A DNA stretch of 64,000 bases from Rhododendron vialii. Its lineage: Eukaryota; Streptophyta; Magnoliopsida; Ericales; Ericaceae. The notes under the pieces were generated by a model that saw nothing but the letters and a program-made list of their open reading frames with translations, was not told the DNA's origin and did not search any database. The stretch is taken from positions 23,831,501 through 23,895,500 of the forward strand of contig NC_080568.1 of assembly GCF_030253575.1 (NCBI RefSeq), read 5' to 3'. Positions 12,301 to 24,097 of this stretch are shown one piece after another. Made by a program: the position numbers and the translations under genes. Position 1 is the stretch's first letter. Every line of letters starts with the position of its first letter.

Positions 12301-15300
12301 TTATCGATAAACGATTCACATAATTTTCTTTTTTTCCTGTTTCCAGAAATTATTGGCTAATTATCACTAACTATTATGAAAAAGTTCTCATTGACTTTAC
12401 ACTGATAGGATCGTGAACTGGGGGCACATTTTATTCATAACTCTAAAGAAAAATTAACAATCAAGCACAATCATAAAAAACTGGACTAAAACATTCATCC
12501 TTATGCAAAAAGATAATTAGTATATATGCTTCCAAAAGTCCTAAGCATAAGCAAAGAAATCCTAGTATTTATTGCTGAATTATTCCATGTGTACTGTCAG
12601 AACACCATTGGGTTTTCATATTTTGAAAGTGTTGCATGATGGCCTGATTAAAACCTCGATAAAATATATCTCAATCTATGTATACCACCAGGCATCGTTC
12701 AACCATAGATCAACCATTCTATTCGCCAACATGTCTTCTCATTATTCCTGTATGAAAATTTCCTCTTGACTGTAGCAGTTGCAATTGGTAAGATTAATGC
12801 CAAAGTCAACAGCAAGTAACCTAAGGATATAGTTTCTCTCTTCCAGTCTCCACCATTTTTTAAATAAGATAGTAACTCCATTCAACTTTCTGAAATAGGG
12901 GAGCCACAATTTCAGTGGTACAACTTTCTAAGAGCAACCACTTTGTGTATTGCCTAAGGTCTATCTCCAGTCCTCGCCCATACCTCCATCAACTGGGGAT
13001 TAAGCGGGTACTGGTATTTTGCGTAGTAACTCCATTCAACCTTGAGAATTCATCATTATAGCGCATATAGAAGATATTTGTATCATGAAGGACCATAAAA
13101 TCTACTTGGGAAAATTCTTTTGAAATTTTGTAAATTCAAAAGAAAATCCTGAAATTGAGTGGGGGCACGTGGGTCATGGTAAGTCCGACCCTAATTGTGG
13201 AGCCCATGGCAAATGACATATTGCAGTGGAGTACAAGTCTATTAAACATGTGTTAGTTACTAATGCTGCCATACAGTTTTATTTAAGTTGGGTGCATATA
13301 AATAAGAAAAGTACCCTCAAAGATTTGTTTCCCTCCAGCCCTCTAGCCAGAGCAGCAGCCCCCAAAGCACCACAGTAGTTGCCACTTCAAGGATAACACA
13401 ACACCACACAAATACTAATTTAAGAGAAATAGCTGTGTATAAAGCCAATTGATACTAGGTTAACTGATTATGGAAACAACAGATCGCATCATGATGGCAG
13501 AAGAGAGAAGAAGATACCACATGGAACATTCACTCACTTTAGATATAGGCTCTGTATACTATCATTTTCTAGGAGTGCTCCAGCAAGACTAGTAAATCCC
13601 TACCTCCAGCATAAAACAAATAACAAAATCGAATCAAATAGATTAATTGGGGCATTCTAAGCAAAGGCTGACTGGCATAAACTAAAACAGTTGAACTTGA
13701 ATGGCATACAGAATAATCAATCATATTGTTGTTAAGTTCAAGAACATGTAGGCTCGAGTTTTTCTTCAACATCTCAGCAATAGCCTTTGCTCCCTGCACA
13801 GAAAACTTAGCTCGTTAATAAGGCACATCGAAAGGAGTGGCTTTTAACAAATCCTTAAAGCTTGAAGGTGAATGATTTAAGTAGCAGGGTAAGAATCAAC
13901 ATACCTCATCACCCAAGTCTGCACTGTTCAGCTGGAGCTTTTGAATCCCAACATTACCCACCAGTATGTCACAAAGGCACTACAAAAAAGAAAACCTAAT
14001 ATTACATGCAAGCCACAGAATCCCAGAAAGTAGCATCTAATAAACAAGAAAAGACAATGATGAGCTCAGAAGGAATCCAAATAGGAAATAATCCCAAACC
14101 CTCGACGTAACCTCAGGGGGATTTGGAAACATATTAGTTTTACTTTTACTGATTGATCACAGCACGTATCAGATGTAACAGATAACGAAGTGGGAGATGT
14201 AGATTGAATTGTCTTTATTTGTAAGTTCTTTTATCACCCATTATCCCAAAGCCTTAAACTAGTAGAAATAGGCCCAACAGTGTATAACAACTTTATCCTA
14301 CACATCCCTGCATGTGCAACCCTGTTTTGCACGTAGAGACACAAAAATCCATACATATATTTGTACAAACAAAGACCAACAGGGAACCAAGCAGACAAAG
14401 AGACATTTTGTTTTGGTAACTAAGAGTTTTATTGTAATAAAACAAAAGGGAATCCCTCAACAAAACCAATCAAACCAAACTTTACATGAGAAGCCTATGC
14501 ACCAAAAAATACAAAAGGGAGTAGAGCAAAGAGTACAAAGAAGACGAGAAGTGTCTAATTTTGCAACATTCCTGCACTGGGATGCCTTAACTCTGATCTC
14601 AAAGTTTGATCTGAGCACAGACAGCTGAAGGAGACCTCTGAAGCCCTCTGGAGATATGGTAATTCATTTCTCGCCATATGAAATAAACAGAAATAGCAAA
14701 AGCCAATCTTTGAAGAATAGAGGGGAAAGATTTCCCAGTGGCTATGGACTAGAACCAAGTAATCTTATCAGACCATAGACTATGGATACCATGAAGAAAT
14801 GTCTCAAAGCTCAAAAATACAAGACCAGACCTTAGCAGAAAAAGAGCAATAAACAGTTAAACACTTTCAGTTACTCCAGCCTGATGAAGTTTATCCTTAG
14901 TCTGAGTTATCCCCCAATTGACAGCCATAAAAGAAAGCTGTATGTACGTATGGATAAACATGGGAAACCAAATAATCTTGCAGCACTGCAACCCCTACCC
15001 ACCACCATTGCACACAACCATAGGAAACCACATTGTTTCAAGTTTTACGCTCATACACATCAATGGAGATTGTAGGGGTGGGTATGTATGTACGTATACT
15101 TATAAGCATACACATAGTCACACACACACACACATATATAGAGAGAGGGGGATATATGGGGGGGTTGTACAAATTGTGAGAACCCACCTCTCGGGGAGGT
15201 GGGCACTTGTCCCACATCAGGAATATTAAAAAAAATTAAATGGAATATAAGTAAAGGCCGACCAACTACTGTATAACTTGAGGTTAACCTCGTGAGTCAC

Positions 15301-18300
15301 GTGGTTAGGCGAATGGTTAGCAATTCAGCTAGGTTGGGTCGTTACAGTTGGTATCAGAACATAACCCTGGTCTACATGGTGAGAACCACCACATTGATTA
15401 TGATTATGCTGTTAAGACCGAAGTGTCACACTTTGACCACCAGGAGAGGGGAAGGTTGTTGGGCCAATGCAACGAGGACGTTGCAGCCAAGGTGGGGAGA
15501 ATGTGAGAACCCACCTCTTGGGGAGGTGGGCACTTGTCCCACATCGGGAATATTACAAAGAATTTAATGGAATATAAGTAAAGGCCGACCAACTACTGTA
15601 TAACTTGAGGTTAACCTTTTGAGCCACGTGGTTAGACGAATGGTTAGCAAGTCAGCTGGGTTGGGTCGTTACACAAATACTATCCACCGAAGACCCATTG
15701 TTCGAGGTTTAGGAGCGGGTTTTAAGAATTTGGTATTATGATTCCAAAACTAGGACAAGAAGCTAGGGCATTCGTTAAAAGGAATAGAAATTTGAAACTT
15801 TCTTTCAAGGTGAGCAAGTGAGAATTATACCCACAATTATGTACATACATGTGGAGTTTTGGTGATGAAGGCATCGAATAACACACCGCCGCCACCCACT
15901 CAAAAATCACCACCACAGCCACAATGCGTGTCATATGCTTACTTTATTCCTTTGTTATGTGAAACTGAAAATAGAGCACTACCGGGCCTCAATAACTAAT
16001 GTTTTCTACCATCTGCTATTTGAGATTACCGAAATTTGAGCATTCTCTCTTGCAAAATTCTCTGTCTAAATACTCCATAGAGAGAACCCTTGAAACCCAT
16101 TTCATTCAAAGTCTCATCTTTTTGCTAAATCTATAAACCCAGACAAAAGGAGATTGGAAATTAGAGGAACTAGGACGACGAAACAGCTAAGGAATCAGCT
16201 TCAATCACAATAAGAGATCAAGAGAATAAGGGCATGGTTTTCGTCTCATGAAAGGGCACTGGGGTAGACAAAAGGTGATGAGAGGTTTTCTAATCTGGGC
16301 AGGTTGAGGGAATGTTGGTGTCGTGCGGAAGGCTGTTGGTGGTGACTCTTAGGGATGGCAATCCACTCAAAAGCCAATGGATACCCAAACGGATCTGCAC
16401 CGATTGGGGAGGTTTTTTACCCGGTATTTTACGGGTTCTGTTTTGGTTTATAATATGAAAAAACGGTTTATACAATATCCTAACGAAACCTGAACTCTAA
16501 CCCAAACTTGAACACTAATATAGATAAGCATAAAAGCCCTCACACACACACACAACTAGGGTTAAATTTAGTAGTTCAGGGCTACAACTCACACAACTAG
16601 GGTTAAATTCAGTAGTTCAGGGCTACACCTCACCCCAAGGTCCCAAACTCCATTCATGCACTCTCACTCCCTTACCTCAGTCGCAACTATCACGCTCATC
16701 GGTCTGCTGCTTGGGCCATCTCATCCATCAGATTCAGAGAAAAAACTTAACCAAACCAATCCCCTTCAATACGGTAACGGTCTAGGTGACAAAAAAATCC
16801 TAGGGTTCCATAGTAGTAGCAAATTTAGGGTTTTGGTTAGGTTTCATTAAAGCCCCAGCACCTAACCGAGCCATTACCATCCCTAGTGTGCTTGGAGGAC
16901 AAGAAAACAATGGAAAACAAGAGATAGTGAAGAAAAATATTGGTTAAATTATCTTTGGGTTCTATTTGTGCGTTTCGGGTGGGTTTCAAATTGTGTGAGT
17001 GGTTGTTTATGGGCTTGGATTAGGAACTAGTCCTAATAATCTATTGTGAATGCTTAGTGGTTGTGCACGTCAACGCCCCATCCTACTACCCCATACATAC
17101 CACCCTCTTCCGTTAGTTGACGGTGAGGACAACGACATTAAGTTGTTGAGCTAAGGACTACATTGATAAAATAAAAAAAATTGGGACGATATTAAAACCA
17201 ATCCAATTTTATTAAGGACCAATTAAGTATAAAAGCCTTAAACTTATTTCGCCATTATGCTGACCTTAGCTCCCTCGTCTCCAATGGGGTTAACAGATAG
17301 ATCAAGAATCTTTAGAAACATGTTTGATTGAAGAACTCCATCAAAGGCTTTCAATCCAGTAGCAGTTATTCCATTAGCAGCAAAATTTACTTCCTCCGCA
17401 GCCTGGAAAACAACATTCAAGGACATTTTCGGTACGTTTGTAAGTAGACCATGGCAGGATAAGGAGTCTAACAACACAAATTAGTTGCAAACATCCAGAA
17501 AGTAAAGCAAAAATCAATATACAAAGTTCTATACTCGCACTTGCAAATAGTCCACTAGCATATGGCCATATGGTTCGGCTATATGGCAATCAGTAAAGAA
17601 GTAGCCATAACAATCAAAAAAACCAGAGCGATAAAACAATCTTAAGAAAAGGTAAAAACAACCATAACCTGATTGTAGGCCAAGCTTTCGGCAAGAAAAA
17701 ATAATCCGTCATCTCCAAAGTTGCAACCTGCCAAAATCCTCTTGTATAGTCAAACCAAGCTTTTGCGATACCTTATGGCAAAAACATAGAGGTAATGTTT
17801 CAGATAAATACTCGAACATCTCATACCTGAAATGTCAACCCTACTGGAAGACCTAAGTTCTTTGGCAAAATGATTGAGCCTTTTCCTGGGCTCTCCCCCA
17901 GCCTTTGCACCAAAACCTTGTAGTATACTTGTGCCAGGAGACCACTTTATTCCTTGCATAGAAGGTTTACTTGCCACGGACGAATAAGTAGATGTTTTTG
18001 GAAGGACTTTTTCCAACAATTTCCATACAACTGTCAGCTAAGGAAATAACTTAGTACCACTTAGAAATGTCAATCTTAACCGACAAGAAACTCATGTTTG
18101 TATAGACGTGATATAAAAGAAAACTGATTCCAACTTCCAGCAAAACTGAACAGAAAACGAGGTGATAGGTAGAAGCTAGCACTGAATCTATACCCACAAA
18201 GAGAAGAGGAGCCAAATATAAAACAGTGGGATAAGTGACCCCTCTGGAATATTAAAGAGTGGCAAGGATTTAGTTCCTCTAGAAAATATTCAGAATAACA

Positions 18301-20879
18301 CCTAACTTCTTTAAAAAATAAAAAGATACAATCAGCCATTAGCATCTAAAAATTTCAGGGTAGTGATAGTATTTTTTTCTTTCATTATGAAGACGTAAAA
18401 ACAAAAAGGCTTAAAATTCTTTTCTTCAATTTAATTCAGTTTGTTCACAGTTTTAACTGTTGGGAGGTAGAGGGGATGTAGTAGTCTCATCAATTCAATA
18501 ATGAAGTTACCATTCATAGAAGATATGAATCGCATAAATCTGTGTTATGAGCTGAACATAATATCAGTAGAGAACAAGTAAAAGTAGTCGTTTATTGACC
18601 CCAATAAGGAAAAATCTCTGCCTCATCCTGCAGAAACAAGCTTAAGAACGAAGAATGGGAAGGGGGGCGACCATGTTTCCATACCGTAGCAAATTGTGGG
18701 CCAAAACATAAGCTAGATAATCGACCATCGCAAAGCATATAATCATGGAAGATAGGATATAATTTCTTAGCAATTGAAATGAGGTAGAAACAAATGGCTT
18801 CAAGTAGGGAAAATTATGTCAATACCTCCAAGGGGCAAGGATCTTGTGTAATGACAAAACCTCAGTATGTTTGTTCGTTCAGATAACGACGACAAAGATA
18901 TTCTTCTAGGTAATATTCCAGCCCTCTGTCCCAAATTTCTTGTCCATTTTTCGGCATGCGTGTCATTTTTAAAGAACTTAAAATTTTCATTCTAAAATGC
19001 TGTCGATGGTTTTGAAAACCTTTTTAAATAGAAATTATTAAGATCTACCATCTAAGATCCATATTGCATATAAAAAATATTAATATGTTTGAAAATGTAA
19101 ACAATTTTGAGATGCCCGGAATAGTGAAAGTTGACAAGAAATTTGGGACGGAGGGAGTACTTTATTTACTAGATGTTCATTGCTTGGAAGAGTAAGTTCT
19201 AGTTTTTTTTTTTTCACCTATAGAAGCCTACCCCTAGCCTAACAGGCTTCCACAATTGAGGCATGTGCTCCGTTCGGGAAAGGAAAAAAAAAATAATTGA
19301 GGCATGTGACGTACCACATGCTGGTAGGATCCGTGTTCTAGGTTACATTGAAATAACCTCTACTTGTTATTTTCTTTTAGACCCATTACTTTACCATTGA
19401 ATTACAACATTCATTTCTTTTCCATTTTATGATCATTAAAATACCCTACATTGCAAACAAAACCAAATAAAGGATACATTCATGACCTAGAAAATAGTTG
19501 ATCGATAAGCAACACAAGCGATAACGCACCACATCATATCCATACCGGCTACTGCTATTTCCCACCGTACTCGTGCATATGTACAGGCATGCAAAACGCA
19601 TACTACAGTTATTCTCCTTTAGTTTTTCCATAGCGCATATGTAAAATGCATTCCCAAGCCATAGCTAGCTAGAAATAGTGTTTTATTTAATACAAAGAAA
19701 GATTAAACTCCCCTTTTCTATGCTTAGTTTGATTTTAAAATTAGCTTTTGGCCTATTGGTTATGTATAGTAATGACACTAAAATTCCAACTTAATCTTAC
19801 TTTTGGCATTAAACTGTGCTCTATATTCGATCCTTAATCAGCTAAGGGTACTTAATTCTTCTATTTGTTTCTTAGTTATTAAGCATAACGCATCCCTCTA
19901 AAAGTCTAAATTATTATGTATATAAAAATAAATCCTACCGGCGTATCTAAGCTCTACCTGAACCCTATTTATAGGGTTTCCATGTCCGTATCCATACCTG
20001 CACCCATACCCGTGGACACATACCGCATACATATCAACTGTGTGCTAGAATATTCAACACATTACCAACAAGCGGGAAGCAATACAAAACCACATAAACT
20101 GCGGGTTGGGTTTCGACTAAATTAATTTTTCCTAAAGAAATTCCGCACTAGTTTATGTTGCTTTTTTCGCTTTTCGCCATAATTTTTTGGTTAATCATTT
20201 GTTTCAACGAAAGGAATCAGAAAGGTATAAAAATCTAAATCAAAATTGAGACAAGTTCACACAGGACGACGCTAATCACACTGAAGATTGAAAAAAACAG
20301 TGTTTTTTCTGTCTTCAGCGAACTTTTTGCATTTTCTGTTCAAGATTATTTTACCTTCATTCGTCAAGAATCCAAAAATTTGACCCGAATCAAAATGAAT
20401 AGAAGGATAGTGAGAAAAAGATTACTATAACAACGGGCATGAGCACTACCTAAAGTAATGGCAAGAAAGGCGCCGGCTGGCACAGCGAACGCGGCAAACT
20501 CCTTCACACGACTTAACGGCAGGGGATCCTGGCCCTGAGACTCCGTGTAAACCCTCCGCCTCGGACCAACGTCACCCTTGGAGGACGATGCTGCTCTTAG
20601 AAGAAGCAATCTTTTCAATCTCCCTCTGTTGACAAATAGTGCCTTTGCCGGAAACAGCCCCCGGAGAACGCGAAAGCTCCTGGAGCAGCGGAAGGTTTCG
20701 CCTCGGTGAACGCGTGCTTCCAAGGAAATCTGAGGAATCACAAGAATCGTAGAAGATTAGGTTTTCGAGATAATTATTTCTCGTGTAAGCGTGTGTATGT
20801 GTGTGTGTTTAAGAGAGAGAGAGAGAGGAGAATGTACGTTTGGAGGAGAGTAGAGGAAGAGTGTGGAAGGAGAGCCCAT
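9301..20879 (-). CDS. EMB2004: Leucine-rich-repeat (RNI/NLRC3-like) protein, EMB2004 type
   Basis: Eighteen exons splice to 602 aa: 20879-20838, 20729-20450, 18030-17827, 17727-17669, 17402-17265, 13979-13905, 13793-13710, 13599-13538, 13384-13315, 12000-11925, 11819-11689, 10825-10766, 10671-10597, 10465-10361, 10281-10186, 10039-9959, 9756-9655, 9369-9301. All joins agree in phase. The start is 'MGSPSTLFLYSPPN', joined over a 108 bp intron, because the second exon has no ATG of its own. A basic, Ser/Arg-rich N-terminus suggests a plastid transit peptide. One hydrophobic helix follows (about residues 92-114, 'AAFAVPAGAFLAITLVVW'), then about a dozen ribonuclease-inhibitor repeats with 'LxLxxNxIGDEG' cores. 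The C-terminus is 'GVLTDAIDHVYEM...VNIFF'. No NACHT/NB-ARC domain, so it is not a classical NLR. In Arabidopsis the likely orthologue is embryo-essential; molecular role unknown. Intron 10466-10596 uses a GC donor. Confidence 0.88.
12029..12059 (-). other. Cryptic or alternative micro-exon, duplicate of LRR exon start
   Basis: Just upstream of LRR exon 12000-11925 lies a diverged copy of its beginning. It has its own acceptor (ATTCAG) and donor (GAAG|GTGAGAG), and encodes 'ELLLHGNPTE' plus one base. This is the same phase as the main exon ('EISLQGNSIGDE...'), so it could replace that exon in frame. It cannot be used together with it: the gap is only 28 bp and the phases clash. It would remove 15 residues from one repeat. 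Whether it is ever spliced is unknown. Confidence 0.45.
14400..14860 (-). pseudogene. 3' end of a LINE inside an LRR-gene intron
   Basis: On the minus strand the sequence reads 'SILQRLAFAISVYFIWRE' and continues into 'MNYHISRGLQRSP', which is the conserved C-terminal segment of plant LINE reverse-transcriptase polyproteins (the 'VYxIWRERN' region). A stop follows, then a 3' tail with an AATAAA and a terminal TTACCAAAACAAAA (complement of about 14409-14430). It is a 5'-truncated fragment, and lies in the same orientation as the host gene. Confidence 0.65.
15175..15673 (+). mobile_element. TRIM (terminal-repeat retrotransposon in miniature), complete
   Basis: Two 172 bp direct LTRs (15175-15346 and 15502-15673) start TGTGAGAACC and end GTCGTTACA, thus TG...CA. 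By eye they differ at 11 positions. A 5 bp target-site duplication CAAAT flanks the element (15170-15174 and 15674-15678). Right after the left LTR comes TTGGTATCAGAAC, a near match to the initiator-Met tRNA primer-binding site. Before the right LTR is a purine tract AAGGTGGGGAGAA. The 155 bp interior has no coding capacity, so the element is non-autonomous. It sits in intron 13980-17264 of the LRR gene, in antisense. Confidence 0.93.
18921..19157. mobile_element. Stowaway-like MITE in first large LRR intron
   Basis: The left end reads CCCTCTGTCCCAAATTTCTTGTC and, inverted, the right end reads CTCCCTCCGTCCCAAATTTC. The right side is followed by TA, the left side preceded by CA, so the TA duplication is mutated on one side. 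AT-rich, non-coding. The same family is at 5579, 28042, 29784 and 58512. Confidence 0.8.
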
Positions 20880-21008
20880 GGAGAGAGAGAGAGGGAGAGA
20901 GAGAGAGGGAGAGAGAGAGAAGCTACAAGTGCATAGGTTAGTTAGAGAGTTAGGAGAGAGAAGTGCAGCAGAGAGAGAGGGGACTGGAGGAAGGAAGGAA
21001 GGAAGGAG
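20813..21008. repeat. GA/CT microsatellites in the LRR gene leader
   Basis: GA runs at 20813-20829 (inside the first intron) and 20881-20922, plus a GGAA run at 20990-21008. On the minus strand, the gene's sense strand, they give the CT-rich 5' leader common in plant genes. The start codon at 20879 lies just beyond the longest run. No TATA box is obvious, so transcription is probably from a TATA-less, pyrimidine-patch promoter. Confidence 0.6.
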
Positions 21009-22029
21009 ATAGAGCGGCGTCAGTGCTGGATTCTTCGATGCGAGGCTCGAACTTGTTACTTTCGTTTTCTACTTGTGGCTTAATTTTACGAACACCCCTA
21101 AACTATCAATGAGTATCACTGAAACCCACCTCATCTATAAATCTCTCAAGATTACCCCTGAACTACTAGGCTTTATCACAATCACCCCTTCTGTTAGTGC
21201 TTGACTGTTTGAGATCGATTATGACGGAATTGCGTGTTCGTCGGGAAACAAGACATTATCGTCCCCAAATTGCGATATTCTACTCTTTTCTCCGGTTATT
21301 AAGTCCTGTCTTACTACAAACTTTACATATCGCAGAACACACCAATATTTTACATCTTTTAACAGTACAAACAGTGCACACCAATTATCATAAACAGTGC
21401 ACCATAAATAGTACACACCAATTATTTCACCACCTCCCGGAAATGAAAAGAGAAACAGGTGGCATGAGCGTATGGTTGTCACTCTGAATCATCTGCCCTT
21501 AATTTTTATGGGAACTAGGCTTGCCGAATGCAATTTTGTTCACCCTCCTTAAAAGAGGGTGAATATTACCCTCCCTCTTATTGGTTGAAATGGTGTAGAT
21601 CGCACATGTGTAATACATTTTTTGGTAAGCAGACATCACTTTGTGGTGAGATCCACATCATTTCAATCGATAGGAAAGAGTGTAATGTTAATAGACATAT
21701 ATTAGCACAAACTTGTGCTATGCGCGGCAAAGAGTGTTTTCTTTTTCTTTTGATTCAATGTTGACAACATCCCAAGTAGACCTCCCTGAATCGAGATGAA
21801 GTTGACGCTTTTAGATGGGTTTGATTTCCTAAGGTGTGGTTTAATCTAAGTTAAGTCTTTCAAAACTAATCTACCTAGCTACGTCACGACTTAATTAAAA
21901 ACAAGCCTGGGTTAGTATAAACTCACCTGCCTGACAACTATGACATGAACAGGAAAAACTAACAGTTGACGCTTTTAATAAATCGAATTTAAAACATGAC
22001 AACCTATAATTTTATGGATCCAACTCCTT
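21009..22029. other. Intergenic, fragments of repeats only
   Basis: No gene recognised. Two imperfect copies of an ACCCCTRAACTA-type unit occur at about 21091-21186, a motif typical of plant MITE ends. At 21541-21561 CACCCTCCTTAAAAGAGGGTG is a near-palindrome, followed by ATTACCCTCCC, which looks like the end of another inverted-repeat element whose partner I did not find. Confidence 0.4.
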
Positions 22030-23451
22030 CACAAGCAGTATTTGAAGGTGAAAAACCTCAAGTGGATTGTTGGGGAAGGCCATGACAGTATCTTTTTGGC
22101 ATGAATGCATGATTGGTGGTGTGGTACCAATCCATTAATTGAATATCACCTGGATGTTCACAGGGATCCTTCTAAAGTGGCTGATTTTATATCCGAATCG
22201 AAAGATCGGAATCTGAAGTAAGTATCATTTTTCCTAACTCCAGCAATTCTTACAGACATCATAAAAATCATGATCCCTAAATGGGCCATCACCAAGGACA
22301 CCCCGTGTTGGACTCTTTCCAATAATGGGCAATTCTCGGTGAAATCTATCCTCAAGTTCACTTCGATAATTCTCCCTCCACCGTTCAATGGAAATGGATT
22401 TGGTCCCTTAAAATCCCTGCTAAGCTCCGAAGTTTTCTATGGCTATGGATGCATGGAAAATTTCTGACTAATCACCGACGGTGGATTCGCAATTTGGCAG
22501 ACAATGATCTGTGCCCTCGTTGCAATGTAGGTATAGCAGATTTTAAGCACTTGTTTTTTTTTATTTTCCTTTAAGTGCTAATGTTTGGATTCAATTTCCT
22601 AGTGTTCAGGGAACCAATACGGAAAACTTGGAGGAATGGTGAGTTTGGCTGTGCAACAACATGAAACACTCCGATGCGAATTTCAGGGGTTATTCTTTGA
22701 ATGTCTTAATTATAGATATCCTCTGTAAAATATGGTTAGCTAGAAACAGGAAAGCTTTTTTTATAATGTGGAGATACTAACCCGATTGAAATATGCTATT
22801 GTTGTCACATGTTTGCTAATGAGATGGTGCATAGTTTTGTTTCAATTTCATGTGTCAATCCAAGACCCGTAAGACTTGTTTTCGTGGAATTTCCAACACA
22901 AGCAAGTTAAATTAATCTGAACACAGATGAGAGCAGTAGAAGAAATCTAGGTCCAGTCGGCGATGGAGGAGTTTTCAGGGAGGAAAGAGTTTTCAAGGAG
23001 GAAAGATGTCATTGAGTCATCAGTTTCTTTGGGAGCCTGGATAATTATTGTACAAGCTTGGAGGGCGAACTATTGGGCTTATGTAGAGGTCTTGAGATGA
23101 TTCAACAAGGAATCTAGGCTATATATGGAAGTCGAGCCAGACTTAACTGCTGTAATTGACTTGATTAATGGAGATCCACCTGAGCATTCTCCGCACATAG
23201 TTCTGATCAAAGAGTGCAAAAGTTTTTATGGAGACTGCGGGATGCACCCTAAGGCACACGCTCAGGGAAGGCAATCAAGTGGTGGACATACTCGCTAATA
23301 TGGGAGTAGTAGATCAAGAGGAGAAAATGGTTTCTCATATCCATTCAATTCTGCCTGATGATCTAATCCCATTCCCGAAGGCAGACATGCGTGGAGTTGC
23401 TTTTGATGAGAAGAAAAAACGTCATCATCTTCTGTACCATTTAACTAATTA
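22030..23451 (+). pseudogene. Decayed LINE ORF2 fragment with RNase H end
   Basis: In order on the plus strand: 'LKWIVGEGHDSIFFWHECMI' (22045-22110), 'DTPCWTLSNNGQFSVKSI' (22295-22350), a zf-RVT part 'WSLKIPAKLRSFLWLWMHGK' with 'LCPRCNVG' (22395-22530), and an RNase H C-terminal part 'VEPDLTAVIDLINGDPP' (23128-23180) then 'LREGNQVVDILANMGV' (23260-23310), ending at a stop near 23451. This is the order expected of the 3' half of a plant LINE. Stops and frame changes between the segments show that it is dead. Confidence 0.75.
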
Positions 23452-24097
23452 AAGAGGTGTTGGGCACTTCGTACTCTCTTTTATCCGACCAACATAACAA
23501 TATAAAAAAACAAAAATCCACATCACTTCCTCAATTTTTCTCATCTCATATTTTGTTATTACTCTACCCTTTCACCATTTTAAGTCGCTCATTCAATATC
23601 CACCGCTTCTCTCATTTGTTTGCCCGTGGTTAAATAAAAAGTATGTTGCAAGAGCGTAGACAGGTAAAAAACATAAACTTAAGCTTTCCTTGCTCCCATG
23701 CATAGCATCTTGTTTAGGATTACTATGGAGCATCCAAAGTAAAGGTAAAATACCACACACAAATGACTTTGACATGAAACAATAAGTAACCAAATTTTCT
23801 AATACAATGTATCATAAGTGTTAGAACAGTGTTAGTCTTTGTCGATGTTCCACACTGGTTAGCTAAGCCGTGTAAGGAGTTATCATTTAATATAAATATA
23901 AAGACTGTGTGTTAGGGTTGATTAACACCCTATACACTTTCTCTTTATCTCCGATAACAATAAGTTTGTCATTTCCCTAACAACCTCCCTTGTCAAATTT
24001 AAATCCCACATTTTGGGGCCCAAGTAAGGTGATCTTGGGATGCAAAATCAAACTGTTCCAAGGGAGAGACTAATAACTGAGCATATTGGTACAACCT
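23452..24097. other. Spacer downstream of the auxin-conjugate hydrolase
   Basis: AT-rich, no gene recognised. The proximal part (about 23900-24097) is likely the 3' UTR of the minus-strand hydrolase gene. Confidence 0.4.

Noticed and set aside
15118..15160. CA and GA runs as possible regulatory sites
   Set aside because: Ordinary microsatellites within an intron, next to the TRIM; no specific motif.
9301..20879. NLR immune receptor
   Set aside because: Despite the NLRC3-like repeats there is no NB-ARC or NACHT domain, no TIR and no coiled-coil domain. The protein is a repeat-only protein with a transit-like N-terminus and one membrane helix.
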